From: Candidatus Dependentiae bacterium
Lineage (GTDB): Bacteria > Babelota > Babeliae > Babelales > JACPOV01
DNA: 64,000 bases
Reading direction: 5' to 3'
Assembly: GCA_016191325.1 (NCBI GenBank)
Contig: JACPOV010000008.1
Span: 248,001 to 312,000, forward strand
The notes under the pieces were generated by a model that worked only from the letters and a program-made list of their open reading frames with translations, did no database searches and was not told where the DNA came from. The position numbers and the translations under genes are program-made. Positions 1 to 8,806 of this stretch are shown piece by piece (the first letter of the stretch is position 1; every line of letters starts with the position of its first letter).

Positions 1-551
1 CGCTTGGCAGTTGTACCACAAACGCAGTGTTTCCATTACTCAAAGTGTTGCACGATTCATGTGGGCTTGAGCAAGCAATGATGATGACGACGCACGCGTA
101 CACCAATACGCAGGTGCTTCTTGATGTTGAGGCAAAAGATCCGCGAATTTCGCGCGCAGCAGCACTCAATATTATTCCAACTTCAACAGGCGCTGCAAAA
201 ATGGTGCCCAAAGTGATGCCAGAACTAACAGGAAAAGTAGAAATGTCTTCAGTCCGCGTTCCGGTTGGCAAAGTTTCATTAATTGAGCTGACGTTTATAT
301 CGACAAAAAAATTGTCAGCAGAAATAATAAATAATGCATTTACAGATGCATCAAAAAAATCTATGCGCGGCATTATTGAAGTCGAAACCAAACCATTAGT
401 TTCTTCAGATTTTTCAGGAAATAGTTCATCAGTAATACTTGATGCACTGCTTACGCGCTCCTTGGGAACACTTTCATCGGTGTTTGGATGGTACGATAAC
501 GAATGGGGCTACAGCTGTCGATTAAAAGATTTTTTGCTTAGATTATCTTAA
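1..551 (+). CDS. gap: glyceraldehyde-3-phosphate dehydrogenase, C-terminal part (cut by window edge)
   Basis: Catalytic domain of phosphorylating GAPDH, which converts glyceraldehyde-3-phosphate, NAD(P)+ and phosphate to 1,3-bisphosphoglycerate in glycolysis. The frame is open from base 3 and begins GSCTTN, the active-site Cys motif, so the NAD-binding half lies left of the window. Further family blocks are HAYTNTQ (catalytic His), STGAAK, a conserved SSVRVPVG-type strand and the C-terminal WYDNEWGYS motif. A GTG at 27 is only an internal codon. Ends with TAA at 549-551. The fragment looks intact. Confidence 0.97.
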   Translation, partial: LGSCTTNAVFPLLKVLHDSCGLEQAMMMTTHAYTNTQVLLDVEAKDPRISRAAALNIIPTSTGAAKMVPKVMPELTGKVEMSSVRVPVGKVSLIELTFISTKKLSAEIINNAFTDASKKSMRGIIEVETKPLVSSDFSGNSSSVILDALLTRSLGTLSSVFGWYDNEWGYSCRLKDFLLRLS

Positions 552-661
552 CTAAAGATTAATTTTTTTAGTATCAAACGTTTGGCTATGAATTAAGAAC
601 GTTGCTATGTTTAACTTTTGAAAATGAGCGAATTTATTCATTTCTTAAAAGGAGAATGGTT

Positions 662-1666
662 GTGAAACAAAAATTTCAAAAGGGCATGCTCGGCCTACTG
701 GCATGTATGGCAACGGGTGGAGCATATGCAGATTATCAGCCGGTTAGACCAGGATTTCATCTTTTTGGCGAAACTCTATTCTGGAAAACGAATATTGCAT
801 TGCCATTTGCAGCTACAGCGAAAGATTTTGCTGTCAGCGACGGGAGTATATTCTTTTCTAATTTTAGCGTGGAAAATATTAACCCTAACTATGATGTCGG
901 TGTGAGATTGGGAGCGGGGTATACGTTTGATTGTGAAAATTTAGATGTTAGTTTTGTCTGGACTCAGTTCAAACAAAAAGCGCGGCGAGCTCTTCAGGCT
1001 GACCCGTCATTAACTATTTTACTTGTTTGGGATCAATTCGTATCAACGAGTGAAGTAGATAATGTTCAAGCAGAGCTGTGTGAAAAAATGCAGACATTTG
1101 ATGCTGTTATAGGAAAAACGTTTTTATCCAGTTGCCGCGGCATGTTGCGTTATTATTTTGGATGCAAAGGCGCGAGCTTGAAAGAAAGTCAACTCATCAA
1201 CTCAGCGGGTATCTCGTTTAGTGGCGATCCTACTACTAGCTCTGGCACGCTATTCAATTCATTTCGCGCATTTGGTTTGATGACTGGATTCAATGCAGAA
1301 TTAAACGTTTTTGAGCGCGTTAGTTTATATGGGCGAACAGAAATTGCAGTACTCAAAAGTAAATTACGATCGGGAGAAGCGTTTGATGAAGTAGTTGCCG
1401 GGAGTCCACGGTCTTCTATGAATGAAAGTTTATATAATTCACTTAAACTAAATTTAGTGCTCGAAGCGGGAATTAATTTTGATATTAGTTTCTGTGATCG
1501 AGTAGGCACTGTCTTAAATCTGGGCTACGAATTTAACTATTGGCCGAACCAAATTAACATTGTGCGGCCTATTGTACCAGGCTCACCAGGCTCAATCGTT
1601 TTACCTCCCGTAATTAGCGATATTGGTTTTCAAGGTTTCAATCTTGGGCTGAACCTTTATTTCTAA
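662..1666 (+). CDS. outer-membrane beta-barrel protein (MOMP/Lpg1974-like), paralog of the 10923 gene
   Basis: Probable outer-membrane porin-like barrel of 334 residues. I chose GTG at 662 because AAGGAG at 649-654 lies 7 nt upstream and it gives a clean signal peptide, basic then hydrophobic, ending GGAYA before Asp; an ATG at 656 is possible. The mature part alternates polar and hydrophobic residues and ends in Phe (NLGLNLYF), the usual C-terminal signal for barrel insertion by BAM. It shares with the 334-residue protein at 10923 an early GE-x-L-x-W-x-T-N block, a late Y-x-F-N-x-W-P-x-Q-I block and an IGF-x-GF ending. Assignment to the Legionella Lpg1974/MOMP-like group is by resemblance only; substrate unknown. 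Confidence 0.7.
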   Translation: MKQKFQKGMLGLLACMATGGAYADYQPVRPGFHLFGETLFWKTNIALPFAATAKDFAVSDGSIFFSNFSVENINPNYDVGVRLGAGYTFDCENLDVSFVWTQFKQKARRALQADPSLTILLVWDQFVSTSEVDNVQAELCEKMQTFDAVIGKTFLSSCRGMLRYYFGCKGASLKESQLINSAGISFSGDPTTSSGTLFNSFRAFGLMTGFNAELNVFERVSLYGRTEIAVLKSKLRSGEAFDEVVAGSPRSSMNESLYNSLKLNLVLEAGINFDISFCDRVGTVLNLGYEFNYWPNQINIVRPIVPGSPGSIVLPPVISDIGFQGFNLGLNLYF

Positions 1667-1715
1667 AACAAGAAATTTAAGAGTGAAGATTTTTTAATGC
1701 GCGATGCCAAATAAA

Positions 1716-1739
1716 AAAGGGAGGCGAAAGCCTCCCTTT
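1716..1739. terminator. bidirectional rho-independent terminator
   Basis: Perfect 10-bp stem (AAAGGGAGGC / GCCTCCCTTT) with a GAAA tetraloop. It sits between two convergent genes and has A-run/T-run flanks usable in both directions. Confidence 0.85.
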
Positions 1740-1754
1740 GAATTCATATAACGT

Positions 1755-2621
1755 TTATTTGTTTTTATGAGCGTTTAGAATTTCAAGCATTTCGGAATAG
1801 TTATTGCAAAGTCGTTCATGAGCAGGAATTTCAATATACGCTTCATTTGGTTTAATTACACCTAGCACTTTGTCGTTGCGTATAATATATTTACGCATTC
1901 CACAATGAGCATCTTTTGATCTTTTTACTTTTTCTATAAGTTGATCATTTACAATGGCGCCATTCTCAAGAAGAATTTTTACACGCTCAGGATGTTCGCA
2001 ATATATTGCTTCTCTAAGTGGCGTATGGCCCCATTTATCTTGAGCATTGACGTCCGCTTTTGCAGCAATTAATTCTTGAACATTTTTTTCACTACCGCAG
2101 CAAGCTGCAATATGAAGAGGTGTATCTTTATGATTGGTATTTTTCTTATTGGCATTTGCGCCATTGTCTAAGAGAATTTTGACCGATTCCTCGCTCGCGT
2201 CCAATGATCCAGCTGCAGCTTGATACAATGCTGATCTGCCATCTTCATCTGTGTGATTTGGATTGGCTCCCAGATAAAGAGCTGTTTTTATAAGATGTGG
2301 ATAATAATGATAACGCCCAACGGGGAAATCATTCATAGATATTGAATTTTTTACCAAATCAGTTAAGAATTCAACCTTAACATTTCTATCATCAACAGAT
2401 TTTCCTGAATATGCGTAAATTGTTGGCGCAAATACAGAGCTGAATGATCTAAATGGATTATATTTGCTCAGCGCAACTTTAAATCCAACAAACGGACGCA
2501 TGAATGATTTTTGAAATGCTGCAGCGGTCGGTGCAAAGCGATTCCAATACGATTGATGTGGTTGCTCAGCCACAAGCGGCATTATCGCAAACAGTGAAAT
2601 AAGTAGTACTTTTTTAAACAT
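1755..2621 (-). CDS. secreted ankyrin-repeat protein
   Basis: 288 residues. The signal peptide (MFKKVLLISLFAIMPLVA) is followed by a ~40-residue leader containing QSYWNRFAP and PFRSF that is nearly identical to that of the upstream paralog. Ankyrin repeats span roughly residues 110-225, with signatures such as DGRSALYQAA, KDTPLHIAA, NAQDKWGHTPL and KILLENGA. Ankyrin repeats bind proteins, so a role in host or envelope interaction is inferred. The ATG has AAAGGAT 5 nt upstream; that ribosome site lies just past the stop codon of the upstream paralog (gap 11 nt), which suggests translational coupling. Confidence 0.85.
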   Translation of the reverse strand: MFKKVLLISLFAIMPLVAEQPHQSYWNRFAPTAAAFQKSFMRPFVGFKVALSKYNPFRSFSSVFAPTIYAYSGKSVDDRNVKVEFLTDLVKNSISMNDFPVGRYHYYPHLIKTALYLGANPNHTDEDGRSALYQAAAGSLDASEESVKILLDNGANANKKNTNHKDTPLHIAACCGSEKNVQELIAAKADVNAQDKWGHTPLREAIYCEHPERVKILLENGAIVNDQLIEKVKRSKDAHCGMRKYIIRNDKVLGVIKPNEAYIEIPAHERLCNNYSEMLEILNAHKNK

Positions 2622-2632
2622 TTTTATATCCT

Positions 2633-3604
2633 TTATTGTTTTTTTGTGACGTATTGGTCAACTAGTGCTTGCCATTTTTGAGCAGTCTCGCATGTTGATT
2701 GCATTCGAAAATATGCGTCAGCATTCGCTTTCCATTTTTTGTGATTTCGAAGCGCAGTTTCGCATCCCTCTGCTAATTTCTGGTCAGTAGAATTTATTGT
2801 GCATCCACCAAGCTCCCTAATTTCTTTATTCACTTTTTCTAGCTCGGTAAATATTTGATCAGTTTTCTCGCGAGTAAAGAGCGCTTTTTGTTGATCGCAA
2901 GATCTTTGTTCCGTACTACTAAGTTTTTTTAAATCTACTTTATCAAAGCGAGCGCCTCTTTCAAGTAAACGTTCCGTTGCATATAATTTGTGATTCATTA
3001 GAGCAATGTCAATAGGTCGATCATTATCTTCGTTGCGTGCATCAATAGCTGCACCATTATCGACTAAATAATTGATCATAGAAAAATTATTATTGCGCGC
3101 GGCCTTATGCAGAGGAGTATCGCCAAAGCCGTCTCGCGCATTTACATTGCCATTATGAGCAATGAGAACTTTAACCGATTGAAAATTTCCTTTTTCTACA
3201 GCCTCATGCATTGCAGTCTGACGATGAAAATGTGTTTTATTTACATCTATCCCTTCATGAGCAGCCTTTGCAAGCAATTCGGGGCAGTTGGCGTACGCAT
3301 AAAGATCAAATGGTTTACCAAAAACCTTTTTCATATTTGCTAGATCTTTTTCAAACATTTTTTTCAACGTATCACAATTGGTTGTTGATTCGGCCATCGT
3401 TACGGGTACAAACATTGAAAAGGCTAATGATCTAAATGGGTTATATTTGTTCATTGCAACTTTAAATCCAACAAATGGACGCATGAATGATTTTTGAAAT
3501 GCTGCAGCGGTCGGTGCAAAGCGATTCCAATATGATTGATTTTGTTGCTGAGCCAAAAGCGGCATTACCGCAAAGAGTGAAATAAATAGTATTTTTTTAA
3601 ACAT
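2633..3604 (-). CDS. secreted ankyrin-repeat protein, tandem paralog
   Basis: 323 residues; first gene of a two-gene operon with the ankyrin gene at 1755. Residues 1-60 are almost the same as in that paralog (signal peptide, then QSYWNRFAP...PFRSL), while the rest diverges. Ankyrin repeats lie at about residues 115-225 (RQTAMHEAV, FGDTPLHKAARNN, YLVDNGAAIDARNEDNDRP). The C-terminal ~90 residues are charged and helical, with several Cys, and have no match I recognise. RBS AAAAGGTATAAAA before the ATG. The same conserved leader on different C-termini suggests a modular export or anchoring segment. Confidence 0.85.
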   Translation of the reverse strand: MFKKILFISLFAVMPLLAQQQNQSYWNRFAPTAAAFQKSFMRPFVGFKVAMNKYNPFRSLAFSMFVPVTMAESTTNCDTLKKMFEKDLANMKKVFGKPFDLYAYANCPELLAKAAHEGIDVNKTHFHRQTAMHEAVEKGNFQSVKVLIAHNGNVNARDGFGDTPLHKAARNNNFSMINYLVDNGAAIDARNEDNDRPIDIALMNHKLYATERLLERGARFDKVDLKKLSSTEQRSCDQQKALFTREKTDQIFTELEKVNKEIRELGGCTINSTDQKLAEGCETALRNHKKWKANADAYFRMQSTCETAQKWQALVDQYVTKKQ

Positions 3605-3792
3605 TTTTTATACCTTTTTATCTGAAGAAATAATCTCTATTATTAGATTACAGGTATAGGGATATTTGTCAATCGCAGGATTGGCTATTCGAATTTAATT
3701 ATTTGCAAATTTTATAAGTAACTATAAAATTATTCCACTAGAGAAGTGAACTAAAAACAAGAGGGATTTTAATTAATAGAGTAGGGCTTAAA
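3605..3792. other. intergenic, AT-rich, no gene seen
   Basis: Upstream region of the ankyrin operon and downstream region of the DJ-1 gene. No convincing terminator, RNA or open frame was found. Confidence 0.4.
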
Positions 3793-4338
3793 TTAGCTCT
3801 TTTTTGAAAGCATTTTAATAACCGCTTCATTAAATTCAGGAATATCTGCAGGCATGCGGCTGGTGACGAACTTGCCATCAACAACCACTTTTTGATCAAC
3901 CCAGTTTGCTCCTGCATTGATCAAATCGGTTTTAAGTGAAGGCCATGAAGTCATCTTTTTTCCTTTAACAAAACCAGTTTCAATGAGCGTCCAAGGGCCA
4001 TGGCAAATTGCTGCAATTGGTTTACCCGCATCAACGAAATCTTTAATAAATTTGATGGCAGGTGGCATGATGCGCAATAAATCGGGATTTATTATGCCGC
4101 CTGGCAATACGATCGCATCAAAATCTGCCGCGCGTGCTTTTTCAAGCGGGAGATCGACTTGGAATTCATCGGCCCATTCTATATGATTGAGCGCTTTAAC
4201 TTTTGGGAATTTTGGTGAAATTAATGTGACGGTCGCGCCCGCATCTTGAAGCCCTTTACGTGTATCAACCATTTCTGGGCGTTCAAAGCCATCGGTAACA
4301 AGCATTGCAATTTTTACACCAGAAAGTACTGAACTCAT
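3793..4338 (-). CDS. DJ-1/PfpI family protein
   Basis: 181 residues from ATG 4338, which has AAGG 8 nt upstream; the longer frame would need a TTG without a site. Class-I glutamine-amidotransferase-like fold of the DJ-1/PfpI family: nucleophile elbow AAICHGPW with Cys112, acidic residue in DGFERPEM (Glu19), and the strand FDAIVLPGG before it. Members act as proteases, glyoxalases or deglycases, or as oxidative-stress proteins; the exact activity cannot be read from sequence. Cytosolic, no signal peptide. Full length for the family. It stands alone on the minus strand downstream of the APH-like gene. Confidence 0.92.
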   Translation of the reverse strand: MSSVLSGVKIAMLVTDGFERPEMVDTRKGLQDAGATVTLISPKFPKVKALNHIEWADEFQVDLPLEKARAADFDAIVLPGGIINPDLLRIMPPAIKFIKDFVDAGKPIAAICHGPWTLIETGFVKGKKMTSWPSLKTDLINAGANWVDQKVVVDGKFVTSRMPADIPEFNEAVIKMLSKKS

Positions 4339-4414
4339 AGTTTTTTCCTTCAAAAAAAATCTTTTTTTGACTTTTATAGTAATGAGTTAGAGCTGAGACA
4401 ATAAATAGATTTGA

Positions 4415-5296
4415 TTATTTTATTTCAAGAATTTCTGCTTCGATCATTGCGTAAAGCGGATCGGTTTCTCCATCTTCCATTGCCCAACAGGCTGCAAGTA
4501 CTGCTTGTACATATGCCCATTCTTGGATTCGCTGGCGGTCAAGGTTTAGATGCTCTGCAAAAAGCGTGACGCGGCGTGCAATAATATCATTGAGGTTTTG
4601 CTGATGCAATAATTCTGGAAATGGGTTTCTGATAAATGCACCAACTTCATAGGTTGGATCGCCCCAAATTCCTTTAGGATCTATTGCAAGCCAATGATCG
4701 CGCGTACTTGATACAATATTTTCGTGATGTAGATCGCCATGAAGCAATACTTTTTCTTTTTGCGTTGCGAGTAACGAACTAGATAATTCGCGCGCTTTGT
4801 TAATATGCATCGTTGATAATGCAGGATGTGGATTTTCTAGCGCTTTGAGCCATTCCTGAAGATCGGGAAACAGCGTCGGTTCGGCTACGGGAATTGCATG
4901 CAATCGTTTTATAACCGATATTGTTTGCGCGATTGCTTGATCATCACGCTGTGAAAAAAAAGGTTTCAGCGTCGCTCCTGGAAGTGAGTGCTCAATAAGC
5001 AAAGCGTTCATAGATAAATCAGCATCAAGTAATCGAACTGAGCCGCTTCCGTTATACGTATCGAGCGTCAAGCCTTCTTGTTTTATGGCAAGACTATCAA
5101 AGCCCATTTTTACCACAACCGGCTTTTTATATTGGAAACCTTTAAGTACATAATTGTACGAAAGGTTCGTAAACGGCGTCAGATCTGTTAATTGCCATTT
5201 GGCTGTTATTGCTTCGACAATAGTAGGCAGATTCTTAAGCCATTCTTTCCCTTGTGCCCCCCAAGCTTGAACTACATTTTTTTCTAAGGTAGACAT
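4415..5296 (-). CDS. aminoglycoside/hydroxyurea-type phosphotransferase (APH(6)-like kinase)
   Basis: 293-residue kinase of the APH fold. The catalytic loop HGDLHHEN (residues 186-193) supplies the catalytic Asp and Asn, and the metal-binding step follows in IDPKGIWGDP (about 205-214). N-lobe features include VVVKMG (Lys of the ATP site, about residue 63). The DPKG-x-x-GDP arrangement matches the streptomycin 6-kinase/hydroxyurea kinase group (APH_6_hur). Many chromosomal members have no proven antibiotic substrate, so resistance should not be assumed. Cytosolic; monocistronic on the minus strand. Confidence 0.85.
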   Translation of the reverse strand: MSTLEKNVVQAWGAQGKEWLKNLPTIVEAITAKWQLTDLTPFTNLSYNYVLKGFQYKKPVVVKMGFDSLAIKQEGLTLDTYNGSGSVRLLDADLSMNALLIEHSLPGATLKPFFSQRDDQAIAQTISVIKRLHAIPVAEPTLFPDLQEWLKALENPHPALSTMHINKARELSSSLLATQKEKVLLHGDLHHENIVSSTRDHWLAIDPKGIWGDPTYEVGAFIRNPFPELLHQQNLNDIIARRVTLFAEHLNLDRQRIQEWAYVQAVLAACWAMEDGETDPLYAMIEAEILEIK

Positions 5297-5400
5297 AATT
5301 CCTTAATTTTTTTGCAATTGAATGTGGATTTTCTCTTTCAGAATTCACTTCAATATCATACGTTAAATCCCAATAAATATAATATATACCGAATATTCTC

Positions 5401-6186
5401 TTAAACAAAATCAAGTCGCTTTTTCAAATTTCTCATCCCTAATGCGAGCGCTAACGACGCAAATGCTAAAGTGGCTATAAAACATAGCCAGAAATTAATA
5501 TAGCCAGTTTGACCAAGCATTGCTGCGCGCGCACCTTCGGTGATATAAATCATAGGATTAAGAAAATTGATATACGCAAGACATGGAATGGCATTCAATA
5601 GAGCAAATTGAGAGAACTGAAATCCTCCCATAAACCACATTGGAAAAATGTAGCGGGCCCAAATGCTCCCAAGTTTTGCCATATTTGCAATAATGCTTGC
5701 GGCCCACAGGAGAAAACAAGCATAAAAAATGTTTTGTGCAATTAAAATAAGCGTAAATTTGAAATAATTAATCTGCGCCAAATCTAGTTGATTCCATAAA
5801 CAGATTTTGCCTAAGGGAAACATTATTAATGTGAGAATGCAATATACAATAAAATAGAAACTAGCTTTGCTCGTAATTGCGAGCCATGAAGGAATTGGCA
5901 GCGTCAGATTATAATTAATTACGCGATCACCTTCAAAATCCGAAACAAGCTCAACCGCATTGCCATAGAGTTCAAAAAGGCCAATCGCAGCAATTATCCC
6001 GGCAAATTGGAATGGCCCGAAATCACGCGCGAGGCCAAAATGTTGCATCACGTATCCTGTGACCACAACCGTAAGTATTACCCAAATGCCGACATCGATG
6101 CACTTATCAAGAAGTGACTGCTTAAACACTTTCAGATCTGCGCTGATAAGTGCTTTATACACATTAAAATAAAATGTTTTATTCAT
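5401..6186 (-). CDS. ABC-2 type transporter permease
   Basis: 261 residues with about six hydrophobic segments, ABC-2 membrane topology, and a short basic C-terminus (NLKKRLDF). It lies 25 nt downstream of the ATPase gene on the same strand, so the two form one exporter. The GDRVINYNLTLPIP and NPMIYITEGARAAM loops are typical of the drug/polysaccharide ABC-2 group. Substrate unknown. Confidence 0.85.
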   Translation of the reverse strand: MNKTFYFNVYKALISADLKVFKQSLLDKCIDVGIWVILTVVVTGYVMQHFGLARDFGPFQFAGIIAAIGLFELYGNAVELVSDFEGDRVINYNLTLPIPSWLAITSKASFYFIVYCILTLIMFPLGKICLWNQLDLAQINYFKFTLILIAQNIFYACFLLWAASIIANMAKLGSIWARYIFPMWFMGGFQFSQFALLNAIPCLAYINFLNPMIYITEGARAAMLGQTGYINFWLCFIATLAFASLALALGMRNLKKRLDFV

Positions 6187-6211
6187 ACCTTATTTCTTTC
6201 AACTTATTTTT

Positions 6212-6952
6212 TTAGTTTTGATCGTCGTTTGTTTTGAGTAATTGAATAAAAACATCCTCGAGATTTTTTTGCTGGAAATCGGCCATTAATTTATCTGGTG
6301 TATCAATGAGCTTAATATTGCCTTTATCAAGAATGCAGACGCGATCTGAGAGTTTTTCTGCTTCATCAAGATAATGCGTTGTGAGCAAGACCGTGATACC
6401 ATCTTTCTTGAGATTTTTAATAACTTCCCATAAATTGCGGCGGATATGGGGATCAAGCCCAACCGTTGGCTCATCGAGAATAATAAATTCTGGTTTATGA
6501 ATAAGGCTGCGCGCGATCATAAATCGCTGTTTATAACCGCCAGATAATATTGAGGCCTTTTCATTCAAATAGTTGTCTAGGCCAAACTGATGCGCAAGCT
6601 CTTTAATCCGGGCTTCGATCGCTTCTTTATCCATCCCATAACATTGGCCTGCAAGTTCAAGATTTTCTTTGAGCGTCAGCATCGGATGAAGATTTGGTTT
6701 TTGTGGGCAATAGCCTAATTTGAATCTAAAATCGGGAATGTTTTTGTAAATTGATTCACCGTTATATTCAATATCCCCTCCGCTTGCAGGATGGAGCGTT
6801 GCAATGATAGAAGATAGCGTTGTTTTACCTGCACCGTTAACACCCAAAAGACTTACAATTTCGCCTTTATAAATGTCTAAATTAATGCCATTCAAAACCT
6901 GATGAGATTCATACTTTTTTTTGATATTTATTATTTTTAATAGTTTCTGCAT
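6212..6952 (-). CDS. ABC transporter ATP-binding protein
   Basis: 246-residue nucleotide-binding domain. Walker A GVNGAGKTT (37-45), Q-loop in YCPQKPNLHP, signature LSGGYKQR (136-143), Walker B FIILDEP (156-162), and switch His in LLTTHYLDEAE. The CcmA/DrrA-like layout with THYLDEAE is common in ABC-2 exporters. It powers the permease encoded next to it. Complete, with all catalytic residues. Confidence 0.95.
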   Translation of the reverse strand: MQKLLKIINIKKKYESHQVLNGINLDIYKGEIVSLLGVNGAGKTTLSSIIATLHPASGGDIEYNGESIYKNIPDFRFKLGYCPQKPNLHPMLTLKENLELAGQCYGMDKEAIEARIKELAHQFGLDNYLNEKASILSGGYKQRFMIARSLIHKPEFIILDEPTVGLDPHIRRNLWEVIKNLKKDGITVLLTTHYLDEAEKLSDRVCILDKGNIKLIDTPDKLMADFQQKNLEDVFIQLLKTNDDQN

Positions 6953-7203
6953 AAGAGTCCAATTTTTAAATAAATGCTAATGATTTTGTAAGAAAAACGT
7001 AGAAGAGTTTGTATTGGCAAGTGAAATTGAGCATAGGTTAGCCCGGCGCTATGCCGTAACCGTCGCCAATAAATTCAGAAAGTAAAAACAATTTTGTTCA
7101 TGATACAGGAGCTCTTTGGTTATCCAGACGGACATTAATATATTTCAATTTAACAAAAAATTATTCTTATGCAAAGGAAGTTTAGATCGATTATGCGGGC
7201 TTC
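6953..7203. other. intergenic, nothing identified
   Basis: About 250 nt between the ABC operon start and the tRNA promoter. It presumably holds the minus-strand promoter of the ABC operon. No open frame, repeat copy or stable hairpin stood out. Confidence 0.4.
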
Positions 7204-7232
7204 TTGTTTATCGCCAAATATTGCGATATAAT
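7204..7232 (+). promoter_or_regulatory. sigma70-type promoter for tRNA(CAU)
   Basis: TTGTTT (7204-7209), 17-nt spacer, perfect TATAAT (7227-7232). The tRNA begins 24 nt after the -10 box. Confidence 0.75.
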
Positions 7233-7255
7233 AACGAGCAATTATAAAAATAAAC

Positions 7256-7331
7256 GGGCCCATAGCTCAGCGGTGAGAGCAATCGGCTCATAACCGAGAG
7301 GTCCCAGGTTCGAATCCTGGTGGGCCCACCA
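7256..7331 (+). tRNA. tRNA with CAU anticodon (Ile2 or elongator Met)
   Basis: Full cloverleaf with encoded CCA. Acceptor GGGCCCA pairs with TGGGCCC, discriminator A, CCA at 7329-7331. D-arm GCTC...GAGC, T-loop TTCGAAT. The anticodon loop CTCATAA reads CAU. G1-C72 rules out the usual initiator form. The GGCTCATAACC stem-loop resembles lysidine-modified tRNA-Ile2, but elongator Met cannot be excluded. A second CAU tRNA lies at 39239. Confidence 0.95.
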
Positions 7332-7338
7332 TCCAACG

Positions 7339-7385
7339 TTTATGCGGGCCATCAGGCTCGGCAAGCTACGGATGGCGCTGCCATC
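7339..7385 (+). repeat. tRNA-linked element, copy 1
   Basis: Begins TTTATGCGGGCC exactly 7 nt after the tRNA CCA, then a TCAGGCT-GGCAA-CTACG block, and ends in the hairpin GATGGC-GCT-GCCATC (7371-7385). The copy after tRNA-Leu at 37443 has the same order and the same 7-nt offset. Confidence 0.75.
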
Positions 7386-7416
7386 TCTTTAAGGGATATA
7401 TTTTCTCGACTGGTTT

Positions 7417-7463
7417 GCGCGCTCGTCCCGAGTGATTTGCGAAGCAAATTGTATCGAGGGATG
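7417..7463 (+). repeat. dispersed palindromic repeat, copy A
   Basis: Carries the family's invariant blocks CGCTCG, GAGTG and TGTATCGA. Stems here are TCCC/GGGA and ATTTGC/GCAAAT with a GAA loop. Located between the tRNA and the Zn-ribbon gene. Confidence 0.8.
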
Positions 7464-7553
7464 TCTATGGTGAGCAAATGAGTTATTTTTATAATTAGTA
7501 TTTTTTCAAAAAACACCCTCAGAATGAGGGTTAGAAAAAAAAGGGGTTACTTT

Positions 7554-8294
7554 ATGAATGAGTACCCACTCTCAAAATTCATAGATCTTATACAGTACGA
7601 TCAATCTATTGTCTCTGCAGAAAAAGAAAGAACTAAGCTGCAGCACGAACTTCATACGCATAAGCACGAGTTTGATGTTCTTCAGATCTCCATGGAGAAT
7701 GCAAAGCAACATCTTCACGATATGCGTAAAGAAGTAGATGTAAAAGAGCGAGAAATGGCCGATCTTGATGAACAAGAAAAAGGCAAAAAAGCGCGCTTGG
7801 AACAATCATCCAGCCAGCGCGAATATGAATCGCTTAAGCATGAAATAGAAACGGTGAAAAAAAAGCAGTTGGGGCTAGAAGATGGTCTTATTGCCGCGTG
7901 GAAAACGTACGAAGTAACTCAAAAAGAGACCGAAGAAAAAAAAGCGTTTTGCGTAAAAAGATCTGCAGAACTTGATGTTGTCATTCAAGAGGTGATGCAA
8001 AAAATTGCTGCTATCGATGGCAAAATCAAAGAGCTTTTGGTTGTTCGTGTGCAGAAAGAAGAAGGCATTCCTGCAGAATGGCTTGAAAAATATGCATCTA
8101 TGCGATTAAAAGTATCCAATCCGGTAGTTCCGGTGCACAACGGAAGCTGTAGCGCATGCTTCTATCAGATCTCTCAAAAAGATATTAGTGAATTGCGCAA
8201 GAATAAATTATTAGTGTGCCGTGACTGTTTTAGATTTCTTTATCTTGAGCGGCCGACCCGTGAATCAGATACTCAGGAAAAACCCGCATCATGA
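7554..8294 (+). CDS. coiled-coil C4 zinc-ribbon protein (COG1579/DUF164 family)
   Basis: 246 residues from ATG 7554, which has AAGGGG 7 nt upstream; the longer start at 7524 lacks a site. Residues ~20-190 form a long heptad-rich coiled coil. The C-terminus carries two Cys pairs (CSACF and CRDC), a zf-RING_7 type zinc ribbon. Family members are predicted nucleic-acid-associated proteins of unsettled function, often next to RNase H. That is the case here: its TGA overlaps the ATG of the RNase HI gene (ATGA), so the two are translationally coupled. Confidence 0.85.
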   Translation: MNEYPLSKFIDLIQYDQSIVSAEKERTKLQHELHTHKHEFDVLQISMENAKQHLHDMRKEVDVKEREMADLDEQEKGKKARLEQSSSQREYESLKHEIETVKKKQLGLEDGLIAAWKTYEVTQKETEEKKAFCVKRSAELDVVIQEVMQKIAAIDGKIKELLVVRVQKEEGIPAEWLEKYASMRLKVSNPVVPVHNGSCSACFYQISQKDISELRKNKLLVCRDCFRFLYLERPTRESDTQEKPAS

Positions 8295-8806
8295 CCCAGC
8301 TTTCGCTTTTTGAGCATTGCACTGAACCGACAAAGCCAAAAATAAAGAAGGGTCATACGTGGCAGCTGTTTGTTGATGGTGCAGCACGAAAAAATCCAGG
8401 AATTGCGGGAGCGGGAGTCGTTATTAAAAAAGACGACGAACTGGTGAAAGCAAAAGGTTTTTATCTTGGGCACAAAACAAATAATCAGGCCGAGTATTTT
8501 GGTCTCCTTTTAGGCATTTATCTGGGCCGAAAACTTATAGAGCCGGATGATATGCTTTATATCATGGCCGATTCAGAACTTCTTATTAAGCAAATGAAGG
8601 GTGAATACCGCGTTAAAGATATTCATCTTAAAAAATTATTTGAGTTAGCGTGGGTGCTTCTTGCAAATCAACGTTACTCATTTTGCCATATTAAGCGAGA
8701 GTATAATGCCGAAGCGGATGCTGCGGCAAATGAAGGGATAGATAAAAAAGTATCACTTCCTCACGAATTTGAAAAAATCCTTGAAAATCATGCAATCACT
8801 TTCTAG
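8291..8806 (+). CDS. rnhA: ribonuclease HI-family protein
   Basis: 171 residues. RNase H fold with the metal-binding carboxylates visible: Asp29 in LFVDGAARKNPG, Glu68 in NNQAEY, Asp94 in ADSELL, and Asp143 in NAEADAAAN. It cleaves the RNA strand of RNA-DNA hybrids. The N-terminal ~20 residues before the fold are an extra tail (LSLFEHC...). Overlaps the Zn-ribbon gene by 4 nt and the SpoIID gene by 17 nt, so all three are one operon. It is the short RNase HI/Rv2228c-like type; the rnhA symbol is a best fit. Confidence 0.9.
   Translation: MTQLSLFEHCTEPTKPKIKKGHTWQLFVDGAARKNPGIAGAGVVIKKDDELVKAKGFYLGHKTNNQAEYFGLLLGIYLGRKLIEPDDMLYIMADSELLIKQMKGEYRVKDIHLKKLFELAWVLLANQRYSFCHIKREYNAEADAAANEGIDKKVSLPHEFEKILENHAITF

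Noticed and set aside
4415-5296. Calling the APH-like kinase an antibiotic resistance gene
   Set aside because: Family membership is clear, but chromosomal members often have other or unknown substrates; nothing nearby supports acquired resistance.
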